From assembly GCA_964387075.1 (NCBI GenBank), contig CAYLVB010000009.1, positions 124,001 to 188,000 on the forward strand: a stretch of DNA of 64,000 nucleotides, in the 5' to 3' direction. Positions 16,594 to 25,628 of the stretch are shown piece after piece. The stretch is from PALSA-968 sp964387075. GTDB taxonomy: Bacteria > Bacteroidota > Bacteroidia > B-17B0 > Aurantibacillaceae. Every line of letters starts with the position of its first letter. Within the stretch, counting starts at the first letter, position 1. Both the position numbers and the translations under genes were made by a program. The notes beneath the pieces were generated by a model that was given only the letters and a program-made list of their open reading frames with translations, ran no database searches and was not told the origin of the DNA.

Positions 16594-16697
16594 GCTGTTC
16601 ACGAAGGCCGCGGTGAGTCTTCTTTTCGGAGGTAATTTTCCTACATTTATGGAAAATTAACCCGTCCCGCATCCCAAGGCAAAGAACCAATCTCTTT

Positions 16698-19600
16698 ATG
16701 AAAAAACACCTTTTAACGCTATTGACGCTCGCCGGTTTCGTGGTTATGACGGCCGCGGCTTATATACACGGAAATAAAAGCACCTACCTGGGCGATACCA
16801 CCCAGCCTTACGAGAAACTTTGTAAAAAAGTGGATTCCTGTAACAACAAAGGCCTCACCGAAAGCGCCCTGAAGGTAGTCGAGATCATTTATACCAAGGC
16901 TAAGAACGAAAAGAACTCGCCGCAACTGATCAAAGCGCTGCTCAACCGCGCGAAATTTGAGAAATACAAGGAAGAGAACGCGCTGCAGAAGACCATTGAA
17001 CGTTTAGAAAAAGAAGCAACCGAAAATAAATTCCCTGCCAGCGCAGTCATCCGCAGCATCATTGCCGAAGCTTATTGGAACTATTACCAGAACAACCGCT
17101 GGCAAATACAGCAACGCAGTAAACTGGAAGTAAAAGGAAATGACCTGGCCACCTGGGATCTTTCGGCTATTTCCATGGCCTGCGTGAAGAATTATTTGGC
17201 CTCGCTTAGCGCGGCCGATAGCCTGAAAAGTATCAAGGCGGGTTTTTATGATCCGATCATCGTTAACGGTAACCTGGATTCCCGATCCTTGCGTCCCACC
17301 CTTTACGATTTTCTTTTGCACCGCGCCACCGATTTCTTTAAGAACTCAGAAGCCAACGTGAACCACCCTGCTGAGACCTTCAGCATGAACAACAAAGATT
17401 ACCTGCTGTGGCATAAAGATTTTACGGACCTTAAATTACCGGCTAACAGAGATACCTTCAATCTCAATTACCACGCGTTGAAATTGCTGCAGGATGCCGA
17501 ACGCTTTCACGCCAGCGACAAGAACCCCGAGGCGCTTATTGATGTGGAGCTGGAAAGGTTGAATTGGGTATGGGAGAATTATAACTTGAAAAACAAAGAT
17601 TCTATTTACTTAGCCGCTATAAATAAATTAGAAGAAAAATACGCTGCCAGTCCCGCCAGCGCCGAGATCGCTTATGAAAAGGCCACGTGGTATAACGTGA
17701 AGGGCGGCGAATACAAACCGCTTGCGGGCGACAGTCTGAAATGGCACAACAAGACCGCGCATCAAATTGCCATTGCCGCCATTCTGAAATATCCCGAAAG
17801 CTACGGAGCATCGCTTTGCAAGCAATTGGTGGCAAGCCTGAATGTGAGATCGATCTCTGTACAAACCGAGCAGGTGAACGAACCCAAAGCGCCCGCGCGG
17901 GCCCTGGTTAAATACAGGAATGTGAACGAGGTATTCTTCAAGATCTTTAAAACCACACAAAAACACCACGATGAGCTTGCGCGCTTATACTACAACGAAA
18001 AACTCATTGAGAAATTCCTTGCTCTGACCGCGGTGCAAACTTTTTCCTACAAAATACCCGATGACGGCGACTATAACGAGCACAGCATTGAGGTGAAGAT
18101 GCCCGAACTGGAAAATGGCTATTACATAGCACTTGCATCCACCTCCCCGGATTTCAAGACGAATAAACAGATCGTAAGTTATTTTAGTTTCCAGGCAAGC
18201 AACATCGCCTGGCAGAACCAGCGTTTACCGAACGGCGATTTTGAGTTCTTCGTTTCGCATCGGATGACCGGTAAACCCTTGGAGAAAGCCAAAGCAACTT
18301 TATGGTTCGATCGTTATGACTACATCACCCGCACCTATAAAAAGGACAAGGGGCCCGAGCATTATACCGATGCCAACGGAATGTTCAGCATAAAAGCCGG
18401 CGATTTCGATAATTACAAGAACTTTACTATTGATTTCTCTTATGACAACGACCTGCTGCACAGCATGCAGAGCTTTTACATTTATAAATACAACGAGAAC
18501 GATCGCAATACGTTCCGCACATTCTTCTTTACCGATCGTTCTATTTATCGTCCGGGACAAACCATCCAGTTCAAACTGCTGCATGTTTCTACCGATGGTA
18601 AAGATTGCAAGATACAGCCCAACAAAACGCTGCATCTTATTTTCCGCGATGTGAATTACCAGCAGATCGCTACCCTCACCGTAACAACAAACGATTACGG
18701 AACAGCCGCCGGCTCTTTTACAGCGCCGCAGGGTGTACTTAACGGACAAATGAGCATTTATGAAACTTATGGAAACGCCTACATCCGTGTAGAAGAATAT
18801 AAACGTCCAACCTTTGAAGTGACGGCCAACCCCGTTGAAGGAACGTACAAACCGAATGATGAAGTTACATTCACCGGAAAAGCGATGACTTATTCGGGCC
18901 AGGCGGCCGACGGAGCCAGCGTGAAATACCGTGTTGCGCGCAGTTCCACACTACCCTATTGGTATTGGTGGTATAGGCCGTGGTACAATGTTGGCGGGCA
19001 GGCAGAAATTACCAATGGAACGACGACGACCAATGATACAGGCGCTTTCATCATCAAGTTCAAAGCAATTCCGGATGAGCAATTCACGGCTAAGGATAAT
19101 GCGATCTTCAATTACTACGTGTATGCCGATGTAACGGATATCAATGGAGAAACCCACAGCGTACAAACAACCGTGAACGTTGGCTACCAGCAGCTTTACC
19201 TGAGCATTGACGCTGAGGACAAGATCAATAGAACGGAGGCGAACAAAATTCACATTTACGCGAAGAATGCCAACAGCAACCCGGAGAAAGCAACCGGTAC
19301 GCTCAAAATTTATTCTTTAAAGAAACCAGAACGCATTTTTCGGGAGCGTTTGTGGGCGCAACCCGACAGGCAGCTTCTGTCGAAAGAGGAGTATTACAAA
19401 ACCTTTCCCAATGATCTGTATGCCGATGAATTGAACCAATACAAATGGGAACGCGGCGAGAAAGTGTTTGAGACCACTTTCAACGCCAATGATACAGCGG
19501 GCATTAAATTGGACGCCCTGAATAAACTGGCTAACGGAATTTATTTGATGGAAGCGATCACGAAAGACAAGTCGGGCATTGAGGTAAAAGACATTAAGTA

Positions 19601-22600
19601 CACAACCACCTACTCTACCGGAGAGAATGAATTAACGCCCGTGAATGTTCCGGATTGGTACGAACCCGTTAAGGTTATCGTTGAGCCCGGAGATAAAACT
19701 TCCTTCATCCTGTCATCGGCGCATAAGGATGTGAACTATTTCATACAGGTAGAGCGCGACAAGAAGATCATGACAAGGAATTTTGTGCCCGCCAATATGA
19801 AGTCGTTTGAAATACCGATCAGCGAGGAGATGCGCGGTAATTTTGTTTGCCACATCAGTTTCATCAAGAACAACCGCTTCTATTCGCACCAGCAGGTGAT
19901 CACCGTTCCCTGGAGCAATAAGGACCTGGATATTACCACGGAAACTTTCAGAAATAAATTACTGCCGGGGCAGAATGAAGAATGGAAAATAGTGATCAAG
20001 AACAAAAAAGGTGAAAAAGAAACAGCTGAAATGCTGGCCTCGATGTACGACGCTTCGCTCGACGCTTTTGTGCCGCATTACTGGAGTACGTATTTCTTCC
20101 CGAGCTATTACTCATCGATCTACCAGCAGACCAATGTAGAGAACATCGCAAGTTCTTACTCGTACTATAGCAATATGAACGAGTATGTTTACCCGGTTAT
20201 ACGTACGTATGATCAGTTAAATGATTTTGATGCCCTGGATTCCTATTACGGCAGATACGCGCGCGGAGGTTCCTATAAACGCAAATCGAAGGATATGCTG
20301 AAATACGCGGAAAGCGAATCGGATGGCGATTACGCGGGTTATGCCGCCGATGAAATATCTGAAGAAAAATCAGCTTCAAAAGAGTCAATGCCTGCTACCG
20401 GGGCTGTGGCAAATAATGTAAGCGCTACAACCACAATGGCCGGTGAGCAAACCAAGAAAGCCGACAAGAACGGGAAGGATAACGCGAACATGGAAGATCG
20501 CAGCATTGCGCAAACCAAAACGATAGCCGACCCACATGGCGACGCGCCCGTGCAAATGCGTAAGAATTTCTCGGAGACCGCCTTCTTCTTCCCGCAACTG
20601 ACCAGCAATGAAAAAGGAGAGGTTGTTGTGAAGTTCACCATGCCTGATGCCGTTACCCGCTGGAAGTTCATGACCTTCGCTCATACCAAAGACCTGAAGA
20701 GCGGGCAAATGACCAAAGAGATCGTAACTCAGAAGAAGATCATGGTGCAGGTAAATGCGCCACGTTTCTTCCGTGAGGGTGACAAGATCACTTTACCTGC
20801 TAAAATATCAAATACCGGCACCGAGAACTATTCGGGAAGAGTAGAACTTGTATTGCTCGACGCCATTAGCAATGAAAACATTACGGCCAAACTAATGGGC
20901 CCAATGGCTACGCAGTTATTCTTAGTGGGTAAAAGCAAAAGTACGCTAGTGACCTGGGACCTTACCATTCCCGAAGGCATTGGCGCTATTACGTACAAAG
21001 TGGTTGCAAGAGCTTCCAACGTTTCGGATGGAGAAGAAAATACAGCTCCTGTACTCACCAATCGCATGTTGGTTACCGAAAGTATGCCCATGCCGGTGCG
21101 TGCCAACCAGGTGAAGACGTTCTCCTTCGAGAAGCTCATCAACCAGAACAATTTCTCCACTACCCTGCGCAATCACAAACTTACTTTAGAGTTTACATCC
21201 AACCCGGCCTGGTACGCGGTACAAAGTCTGCCTTACCTGATGGAATATCCTTATGAGTGCGCCGAACAAACCTTCAGTCGCTTTTACGCGAATACTTTGG
21301 CAAGTCATATCGCGAACTCCAAGCCTGTGATCAAAAAAGTATTTGATTCGTGGAAGAACTCAACGCCTGAAGCTTTCTACTCGAACCTGCAAAAGAACCA
21401 GGAACTGAAATCGGTGATGCTGGAAGAAACTCCGTGGGTACTAGAAGCGAAAGACGAGAGCGAAAGCAAACGCCGTGTAGCTTTATTGTTCGACCTGAAC
21501 CGTATGGGTAATGAAATGGGCGCCGCACAACGCAAACTGATGCAAATGCAGGTAAGCAATGGAGGCTGGCCCTGGTTTACCGGTATGCCCGATGACGAGT
21601 ACATTACCCGCCATATCGTTTGCGGATTTGGTCACCTCGATAAATTAGGCGCCATTAAACTGCGTAACGATTACCAATGGTGGAATTCGATGAACCGTGC
21701 CGTGAAATACTGCGACAACCGTGCGGATGATGAATACGATGATATTAAGAAGTATTACAAGAACTACAAGACCGAAGATCATCTTTCTTATAACGCGATA
21801 CAGTATTTATACGCCCGCAGTTTTTACATGGATGTGAACGTGAATGGCGGTAACAAAGAAGCTTATAATTACTTCCTGGCGCAGGCTAAGAAATACTGGA
21901 CAAGTAAAGGTCGCTACATGCAATCGATGTTGTGTTTGGCGCTTTACCGTAACGGTGATAAAACGACAGCGAACGATATCATCAAGTCTTTGAAGGAAAA
22001 TGCGCTGCAAAGTGAAGAGATGGGCATGTATTACAAAGAGAATTATGATGGCTGGAATTGGTATGAAGCCCCGATAGAAGCGCAGAGTCTGATCATTGAA
22101 GCCTTTACAGAAGTTGCTGCTGACACAAAACTGGCGGATGAATTACGCATATGGTTACTAAAGAGCAAGCAAACCCAGAACTGGAAGAGCACCAAAGCCA
22201 CCTGCGAAGCCGTTTACGCTTTATTGCTTCAAGGAACCGAATGGTTAGCCACTGAACCCAACGTAGAAATTACAACGGGCAATATCGTGATAGATCCCAC
22301 CAAAGAGACCGACATGAAAGTAGAAGCCGGCACCGGCTACTTCAAAAAATCATGGAACGGATCTGAGATAAAACCAGAAATGGGCAAAGTGAAGGTCGAT
22401 AAAAAAGGCAAAGGCATCAGCTGGGGCGCTGTGTACTGGCAGTATTTCGAGAACCTCGACAAAATCACTCCACACGAAACCAATTTAAAGCTGAACAAGA
22501 AACTGTATCTGCAAAAGAACACAGCCTCAGGTCCGATCTTAAAGGAAGTAAAAGCAGGAGAATCCTTAAGCGTTGGCGACAAGCTAAAGGTACGCATAGA

Positions 22601-22904
22601 GCTGCGCGTTGACCGCGATATGCAATACGTACACATGAAAGACATGCGCGCCAGCAGCTTTGAGCCCACCAACGTATTAAGCGGCTACAAATACCAGGAC
22701 GGCTTAGGCTATTACCAAAGCACGCGCGATGCCTCCACAAACTTCTTCTTCGACCGACTGAACAAAGGAACTTACGTATTCGAATACACTTTAAACGTAA
22801 ACCACGCGGGTAATTTCAGTAACGGAATTACTACCATACAGTGCATGTACGCACCGGAGTTTGCCAGCCATAGCGAGGGAGTGCGGGTGAGTGTGAAGAA
22901 GTAG
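16698..22904 (+). CDS. Large alpha-2-macroglobulin family protein with intact thioester
   Basis: The 2068-aa secreted protein starts with a signal peptide (MKKHLLTLLTLAGFVVMTAAA) that has no lipobox, so it is periplasmic or surface-exposed rather than a lipoprotein. The MG2 domain begins near residue 611 (FFTDRSIYRPGQTIQFK), a Lys/Glu/Ala-rich disordered insert spans about 1195-1285, and the A2M domain follows from 1298 (FPQLTSNEKGEVVVKFTMP). The thioester motif CAEQ (Cys1521, in YPYECAEQTFSRF) lies in the helical thioester domain. The family traps proteases by covalent capture; bacterial members often sit beside penicillin-binding protein 1C, which is absent here. It is much longer than the E. 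coli homologue (about 1650 aa). It is transcribed alone, just after the repeat block. Confidence 0.93.
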   Translation: MKKHLLTLLTLAGFVVMTAAAYIHGNKSTYLGDTTQPYEKLCKKVDSCNNKGLTESALKVVEIIYTKAKNEKNSPQLIKALLNRAKFEKYKEENALQKTIERLEKEATENKFPASAVIRSIIAEAYWNYYQNNRWQIQQRSKLEVKGNDLATWDLSAISMACVKNYLASLSAADSLKSIKAGFYDPIIVNGNLDSRSLRPTLYDFLLHRATDFFKNSEANVNHPAETFSMNNKDYLLWHKDFTDLKLPANRDTFNLNYHALKLLQDAERFHASDKNPEALIDVELERLNWVWENYNLKNKDSIYLAAINKLEEKYAASPASAEIAYEKATWYNVKGGEYKPLAGDSLKWHNKTAHQIAIAAILKYPESYGASLCKQLVASLNVRSISVQTEQVNEPKAPARALVKYRNVNEVFFKIFKTTQKHHDELARLYYNEKLIEKFLALTAVQTFSYKIPDDGDYNEHSIEVKMPELENGYYIALASTSPDFKTNKQIVSYFSFQASNIAWQNQRLPNGDFEFFVSHRMTGKPLEKAKATLWFDRYDYITRTYKKDKGPEHYTDANGMFSIKAGDFDNYKNFTIDFSYDNDLLHSMQSFYIYKYNENDRNTFRTFFFTDRSIYRPGQTIQFKLLHVSTDGKDCKIQPNKTLHLIFRDVNYQQIATLTVTTNDYGTAAGSFTAPQGVLNGQMSIYETYGNAYIRVEEYKRPTFEVTANPVEGTYKPNDEVTFTGKAMTYSGQAADGASVKYRVARSSTLPYWYWWYRPWYNVGGQAEITNGTTTTNDTGAFIIKFKAIPDEQFTAKDNAIFNYYVYADVTDINGETHSVQTTVNVGYQQLYLSIDAEDKINRTEANKIHIYAKNANSNPEKATGTLKIYSLKKPERIFRERLWAQPDRQLLSKEEYYKTFPNDLYADELNQYKWERGEKVFETTFNANDTAGIKLDALNKLANGIYLMEAITKDKSGIEVKDIKYTTTYSTGENELTPVNVPDWYEPVKVIVEPGDKTSFILSSAHKDVNYFIQVERDKKIMTRNFVPANMKSFEIPISEEMRGNFVCHISFIKNNRFYSHQQVITVPWSNKDLDITTETFRNKLLPGQNEEWKIVIKNKKGEKETAEMLASMYDASLDAFVPHYWSTYFFPSYYSSIYQQTNVENIASSYSYYSNMNEYVYPVIRTYDQLNDFDALDSYYGRYARGGSYKRKSKDMLKYAESESDGDYAGYAADEISEEKSASKESMPATGAVANNVSATTTMAGEQTKKADKNGKDNANMEDRSIAQTKTIADPHGDAPVQMRKNFSETAFFFPQLTSNEKGEVVVKFTMPDAVTRWKFMTFAHTKDLKSGQMTKEIVTQKKIMVQVNAPRFFREGDKITLPAKISNTGTENYSGRVELVLLDAISNENITAKLMGPMATQLFLVGKSKSTLVTWDLTIPEGIGAITYKVVARASNVSDGEENTAPVLTNRMLVTESMPMPVRANQVKTFSFEKLINQNNFSTTLRNHKLTLEFTSNPAWYAVQSLPYLMEYPYECAEQTFSRFYANTLASHIANSKPVIKKVFDSWKNSTPEAFYSNLQKNQELKSVMLEETPWVLEAKDESESKRRVALLFDLNRMGNEMGAAQRKLMQMQVSNGGWPWFTGMPDDEYITRHIVCGFGHLDKLGAIKLRNDYQWWNSMNRAVKYCDNRADDEYDDIKKYYKNYKTEDHLSYNAIQYLYARSFYMDVNVNGGNKEAYNYFLAQAKKYWTSKGRYMQSMLCLALYRNGDKTTANDIIKSLKENALQSEEMGMYYKENYDGWNWYEAPIEAQSLIIEAFTEVAADTKLADELRIWLLKSKQTQNWKSTKATCEAVYALLLQGTEWLATEPNVEITTGNIVIDPTKETDMKVEAGTGYFKKSWNGSEIKPEMGKVKVDKKGKGISWGAVYWQYFENLDKITPHETNLKLNKKLYLQKNTASGPILKEVKAGESLSVGDKLKVRIELRVDRDMQYVHMKDMRASSFEPTNVLSGYKYQDGLGYYQSTRDASTNFFFDRLNKGTYVFEYTLNVNHAGNFSNGITTIQCMYAPEFASHSEGVRVSVKK

Positions 22905-22921
22905 TACGGTAGCTGGATTTA

Positions 22922-22946
22922 AAATCCGGATAAACGGGAGAAGCGA
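22922..22946. repeat. Flanking repeat left of fic
   Basis: AAATCCGGATAAACGGGAGA, continuing to AGCGA, is closely similar to 23893-23916 on the other side of the Fic gene (20 of about 25 positions). Confidence 0.5.
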
Positions 22947-22966
22947 TCTATCAAACTTCTTTCTTA

Positions 22967-23755
22967 CTATCCTTGTTTAAAAGAGTCGGGCAGCATTAGT
23001 AAAAAAGACATTGCTCTACTGTAATCCAGTTCATCATAAAACATTCCCAGGCGGTTCAAATTCTTATAGTACTCGTTGACATGGGTATAGTAGTTCAGTT
23101 CGGTTTGCATAAACCATGCTTTCCTGCCCAATTTTTCAGCGATAAACCATTTTTCCAATAATCTTCCTGCACGTCCGTTCCCATCCTCAAACGGGTGAAT
23201 ATTTACAAATACAATATGTATGAATGATGCAAAATAAAATACTTCCGCCGTAGCGAGTTTCTCTTTCTTTAATTGCTCTATATCTTTCCACAATAAGCCC
23301 ATTAGTTTTTTTACATCGTCAGCTGGAGCGGCTTCGTATTGTATCCGTCTAGTTTTATGCTCCATTACTACCATGTTTACTGTACGGTATTTACCTTGCT
23401 TACCTTTTATTAACAAATGCTTGGCAAGTAACGCATGTGCTTTTAGAAAGTTGCTTCCTGTCAGACCGCTTTTTTGTGCAAAAATATAGGCTTTGTATAG
23501 ATCGTTTGGTTTTTCTACCAGGCTAGGCTGGTATTCGATCTTAAGCATTTTATGCTTAATGTAACTATCGATTTCCATTTGCTCACCTTCTATGCGGGAA
23601 GAAGCAATAGCGGAAACCGAAGTGTAAAAGTTAAATGTTTTTGTAGATATTTCAGCGTCCTTTAACAGGTTAAAAGAGGTCTCCAATTTTTTTGGAATTT
23701 TCTTTAGGTACTCAGGGAGTAAAGCTGTTGGTATTATTTTTAATCGGGAGATCAC
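22967..23755 (-). CDS. Fic domain adenylyltransferase-like protein
   Basis: The 262-aa protein has the Fic catalytic motif HPFEDGNGRAGR (His near residue 187) and an N-terminal inhibitory motif of (S/T)xxxE(G/N) type, SSRIEG (near residue 52), whose Glu blocks ATP binding in the AMPylation-competent fold. This marks an intramolecularly inhibited class II-like Fic protein. Such enzymes transfer AMP to target proteins; the target here is unknown. The start is GTG 23755: the next upstream in-frame codon is a stop. A -7 box lies 4 nt before it. The gene is flanked by similar short repeats. Confidence 0.92.
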   Translation of the reverse strand: MISRLKIIPTALLPEYLKKIPKKLETSFNLLKDAEISTKTFNFYTSVSAIASSRIEGEQMEIDSYIKHKMLKIEYQPSLVEKPNDLYKAYIFAQKSGLTGSNFLKAHALLAKHLLIKGKQGKYRTVNMVVMEHKTRRIQYEAAPADDVKKLMGLLWKDIEQLKKEKLATAEVFYFASFIHIVFVNIHPFEDGNGRAGRLLEKWFIAEKLGRKAWFMQTELNYYTHVNEYYKNLNRLGMFYDELDYSRAMSFLLMLPDSFKQG

Positions 23756-23759
23756 ATGC

Positions 23760-23790
23760 TAAAGGTAAATATATTTCGGTACAAGTCAAA
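23760..23790 (-). promoter_or_regulatory. Promoter of fic, 4 nt before the start codon
   Basis: Minus strand: TTTG (23790-23787), 19-nt spacer, TACCTTTA (23767-23760), seven of eight, then GCAT and GTG 23755. With the usual start site the mRNA would be leaderless. Confidence 0.55.
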
Positions 23791-23892
23791 AATGGATGTA
23801 CGCGGTGGAGTTTACGAGCTATTGCGAAGGAGGATGGTGAAAGCGAAGAGGTAAACACTATCCGGATTGCCCCGAAGGGGTTCCTTTGGAAT

Positions 23893-23916
23893 AAATCCGG
23901 GTTAACGGGGGAGCGA
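23893..23916. repeat. Flanking repeat right of fic
   Basis: AAATCCGGGTTAACGGGGGA, continuing to GCGA, resembles 22922-22946. A CCCC-GAA-GGGG hairpin (about 23873-23883) stands close by. The 204-nt gap holds no gene. Confidence 0.5.
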
Positions 23917-23959
23917 GGGTCAATGTGAAGCAATAATCGTTAGTTAGTTAACGCAGTTA

Positions 23960-25558
23960 CTATTGTTTTAAAATTTTCCGAACAATCTCTTTGCTTCCAT
24001 ATCTTATTTGCATAAAATAAATTCCATTCGCCAGATCTCTCAAGTCAATTATTTCCTTAAAAAACGTTCCCGTGGTGACTTTTGATTTAAACAAAATATC
24101 GCCACAAGTTCCGCCTATTCGAAATTCCACACTTGACTCGGCAGGAACTGTCATTTCCATGGAAAATACTGATGAAGTAGGGTTGGGGTAAATCCGAAGA
24201 GTTGAAAAAGCAAAATCCTCATTTTGAGCGTTAATATTTTCACAATAATCAGCTACTGTTTGAATATTTCCCGTTACTACTGGAGTAAATGTGAAAGCAC
24301 CACTTATAGAACCGGATGTAAGCAAGGTATCATATTGAAGTGTAAATGAGTTTTGGCATAATGTTACCAAAGAGTCCTGGCATAAAGAATTACCAAGCGT
24401 ATCGATTTTAGTTAAAACAATATTGGAAGAATTAGTAAAAGATCCATTGGTTCCAAGCACGGTATAACTATTGTCTATATTTCGAACTGAATTATTAGGA
24501 AAACAACCGGTACTACTATTAATTAGTTTGGTCCATTGTAAATTTCCCATAGTATCTGTTTTGACAGTTGCCGTTTTGCTTATGTTCCCAAAGCTTTCTG
24601 GCTCTGCAATTATGGTATATCCATCACTATTCGGGTATACAGACCATCCTTCGTCGTAATTTGCTCCCCCATAGCTTTTGCTCCATAAGTGATTTCCACT
24701 TTTATCCAGTTTCATGAGAAAAATGTCCCATTTACCACATCCGATGCTGGGAAGGCTATCTATTGCCCCTGTAACTAAAATATTTTCCTTTGAATCTTCA
24801 TTTGTAGAGTGCCCGCCAAAAAATGGGCCAAGACCAATTTTATATCTACGATGCCATTTAATACCTCCGGTCGAATCCAAGCGAATTAAATTTAATAAAT
24901 CAACATTAACCGAATCGACTGCCCTAGAACACATCAAAATATCTTTGTTTTTTAAAACCCGGGTATCCTGAAGATTTTCAAATACTGCGCCCCCATAAGT
25001 TTTACCAAAAATCAAATTACCATTCGAATCTATTTTCTGTAGAAATAAATCCGTAAGGTTAATATTAGACCCACCTAATACACCACTTACGTATAGTGAA
25101 TTATTAATTACAAAAATATTTTTACCGAACATATGAGTATTTGGATTTCCATAAGCCCTATTCCAAATTATATTGCCCGCCATATCCAATTTCATTACTG
25201 CAGAGACTGATACTAAATTAATTGGATCGTAAGTAGGATATGTGATATAAATAAATGAGGTTGGAGTAACTGTTATACCAGCATAACAATTATTACTATT
25301 ATCATTTTGTAATTGTTTTGTCCAAAGGATTCCACCATCTTTATCCAATCGGCCAAACAAAGAATAATTGACTCCACTTATGTAACGAGTACCAATGTAT
25401 GCATACCCCGAATCCGGCAATAAGATCAAAGTGCTTTCAGCATAAAATTCAGGGTTAATACTTTCGGAGTAAATTTTTCGAAATAGATTTTGCCCTGCAA
25501 GATTTACGTTTAAACCGAGTATAATAAAAAGTAATATTTGGGTATTTCTATTAATCAC
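23960..25558 (-). CDS. Secreted beta-propeller-like protein with T9SS type A sorting domain
   Basis: The 532-aa protein starts at GTG 25558 with a signal peptide ending in AGQ. It then repeats a unit of about 60 residues of the type DkdGnilWtKtyGG (for example DKSGNHLWSKSYGG, DSNGNLIFGKTYGG), typical of propeller-like secreted proteins. The C-terminal 80 residues form a type A sorting domain (STLRIYPNPTSSVFSME to GIYFMQIRYGSKEIVRKILK). T9SS would cut this and attach the protein to the surface or release it. The function of the propeller part is unknown. A promoter lies within the end of the preceding Kelch gene, so it can be made separately. Confidence 0.9.
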   Translation of the reverse strand: MINRNTQILLFIILGLNVNLAGQNLFRKIYSESINPEFYAESTLILLPDSGYAYIGTRYISGVNYSLFGRLDKDGGILWTKQLQNDNSNNCYAGITVTPTSFIYITYPTYDPINLVSVSAVMKLDMAGNIIWNRAYGNPNTHMFGKNIFVINNSLYVSGVLGGSNINLTDLFLQKIDSNGNLIFGKTYGGAVFENLQDTRVLKNKDILMCSRAVDSVNVDLLNLIRLDSTGGIKWHRRYKIGLGPFFGGHSTNEDSKENILVTGAIDSLPSIGCGKWDIFLMKLDKSGNHLWSKSYGGANYDEGWSVYPNSDGYTIIAEPESFGNISKTATVKTDTMGNLQWTKLINSSTGCFPNNSVRNIDNSYTVLGTNGSFTNSSNIVLTKIDTLGNSLCQDSLVTLCQNSFTLQYDTLLTSGSISGAFTFTPVVTGNIQTVADYCENINAQNEDFAFSTLRIYPNPTSSVFSMEMTVPAESSVEFRIGGTCGDILFKSKVTTGTFFKEIIDLRDLANGIYFMQIRYGSKEIVRKILKQ

Positions 25559-25596
25559 TATAAATTAAAATTCCTCTTTAAGGACAAGGATAATAC

Positions 25597-25628
25597 CAAA
25601 TATACAAAATCTACCGCTTCACCACAAA
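25597..25628 (-). promoter_or_regulatory. Promoter of the propeller-like T9SS gene
   Basis: Minus strand: TTTG (25628-25625), 20-nt spacer, TATATTTG (25604-25597), exact TAnnTTTG, 38 nt before GTG 25558. The -33 element overlaps the last codons of the Kelch gene. Confidence 0.65.

Noticed and set aside
15643..16629. CRISPR array
   Set aside because: The repeats are long, palindromic, irregularly spaced and not separated by unique spacers of constant size; no cas genes.
23800..23935. Possible remnant of an alpha-2-macroglobulin tail (GARVNVKQ then stop)
   Set aside because: The match to the real tail GVRVSVKK is only eight residues, and a stop lies closely upstream in frame.
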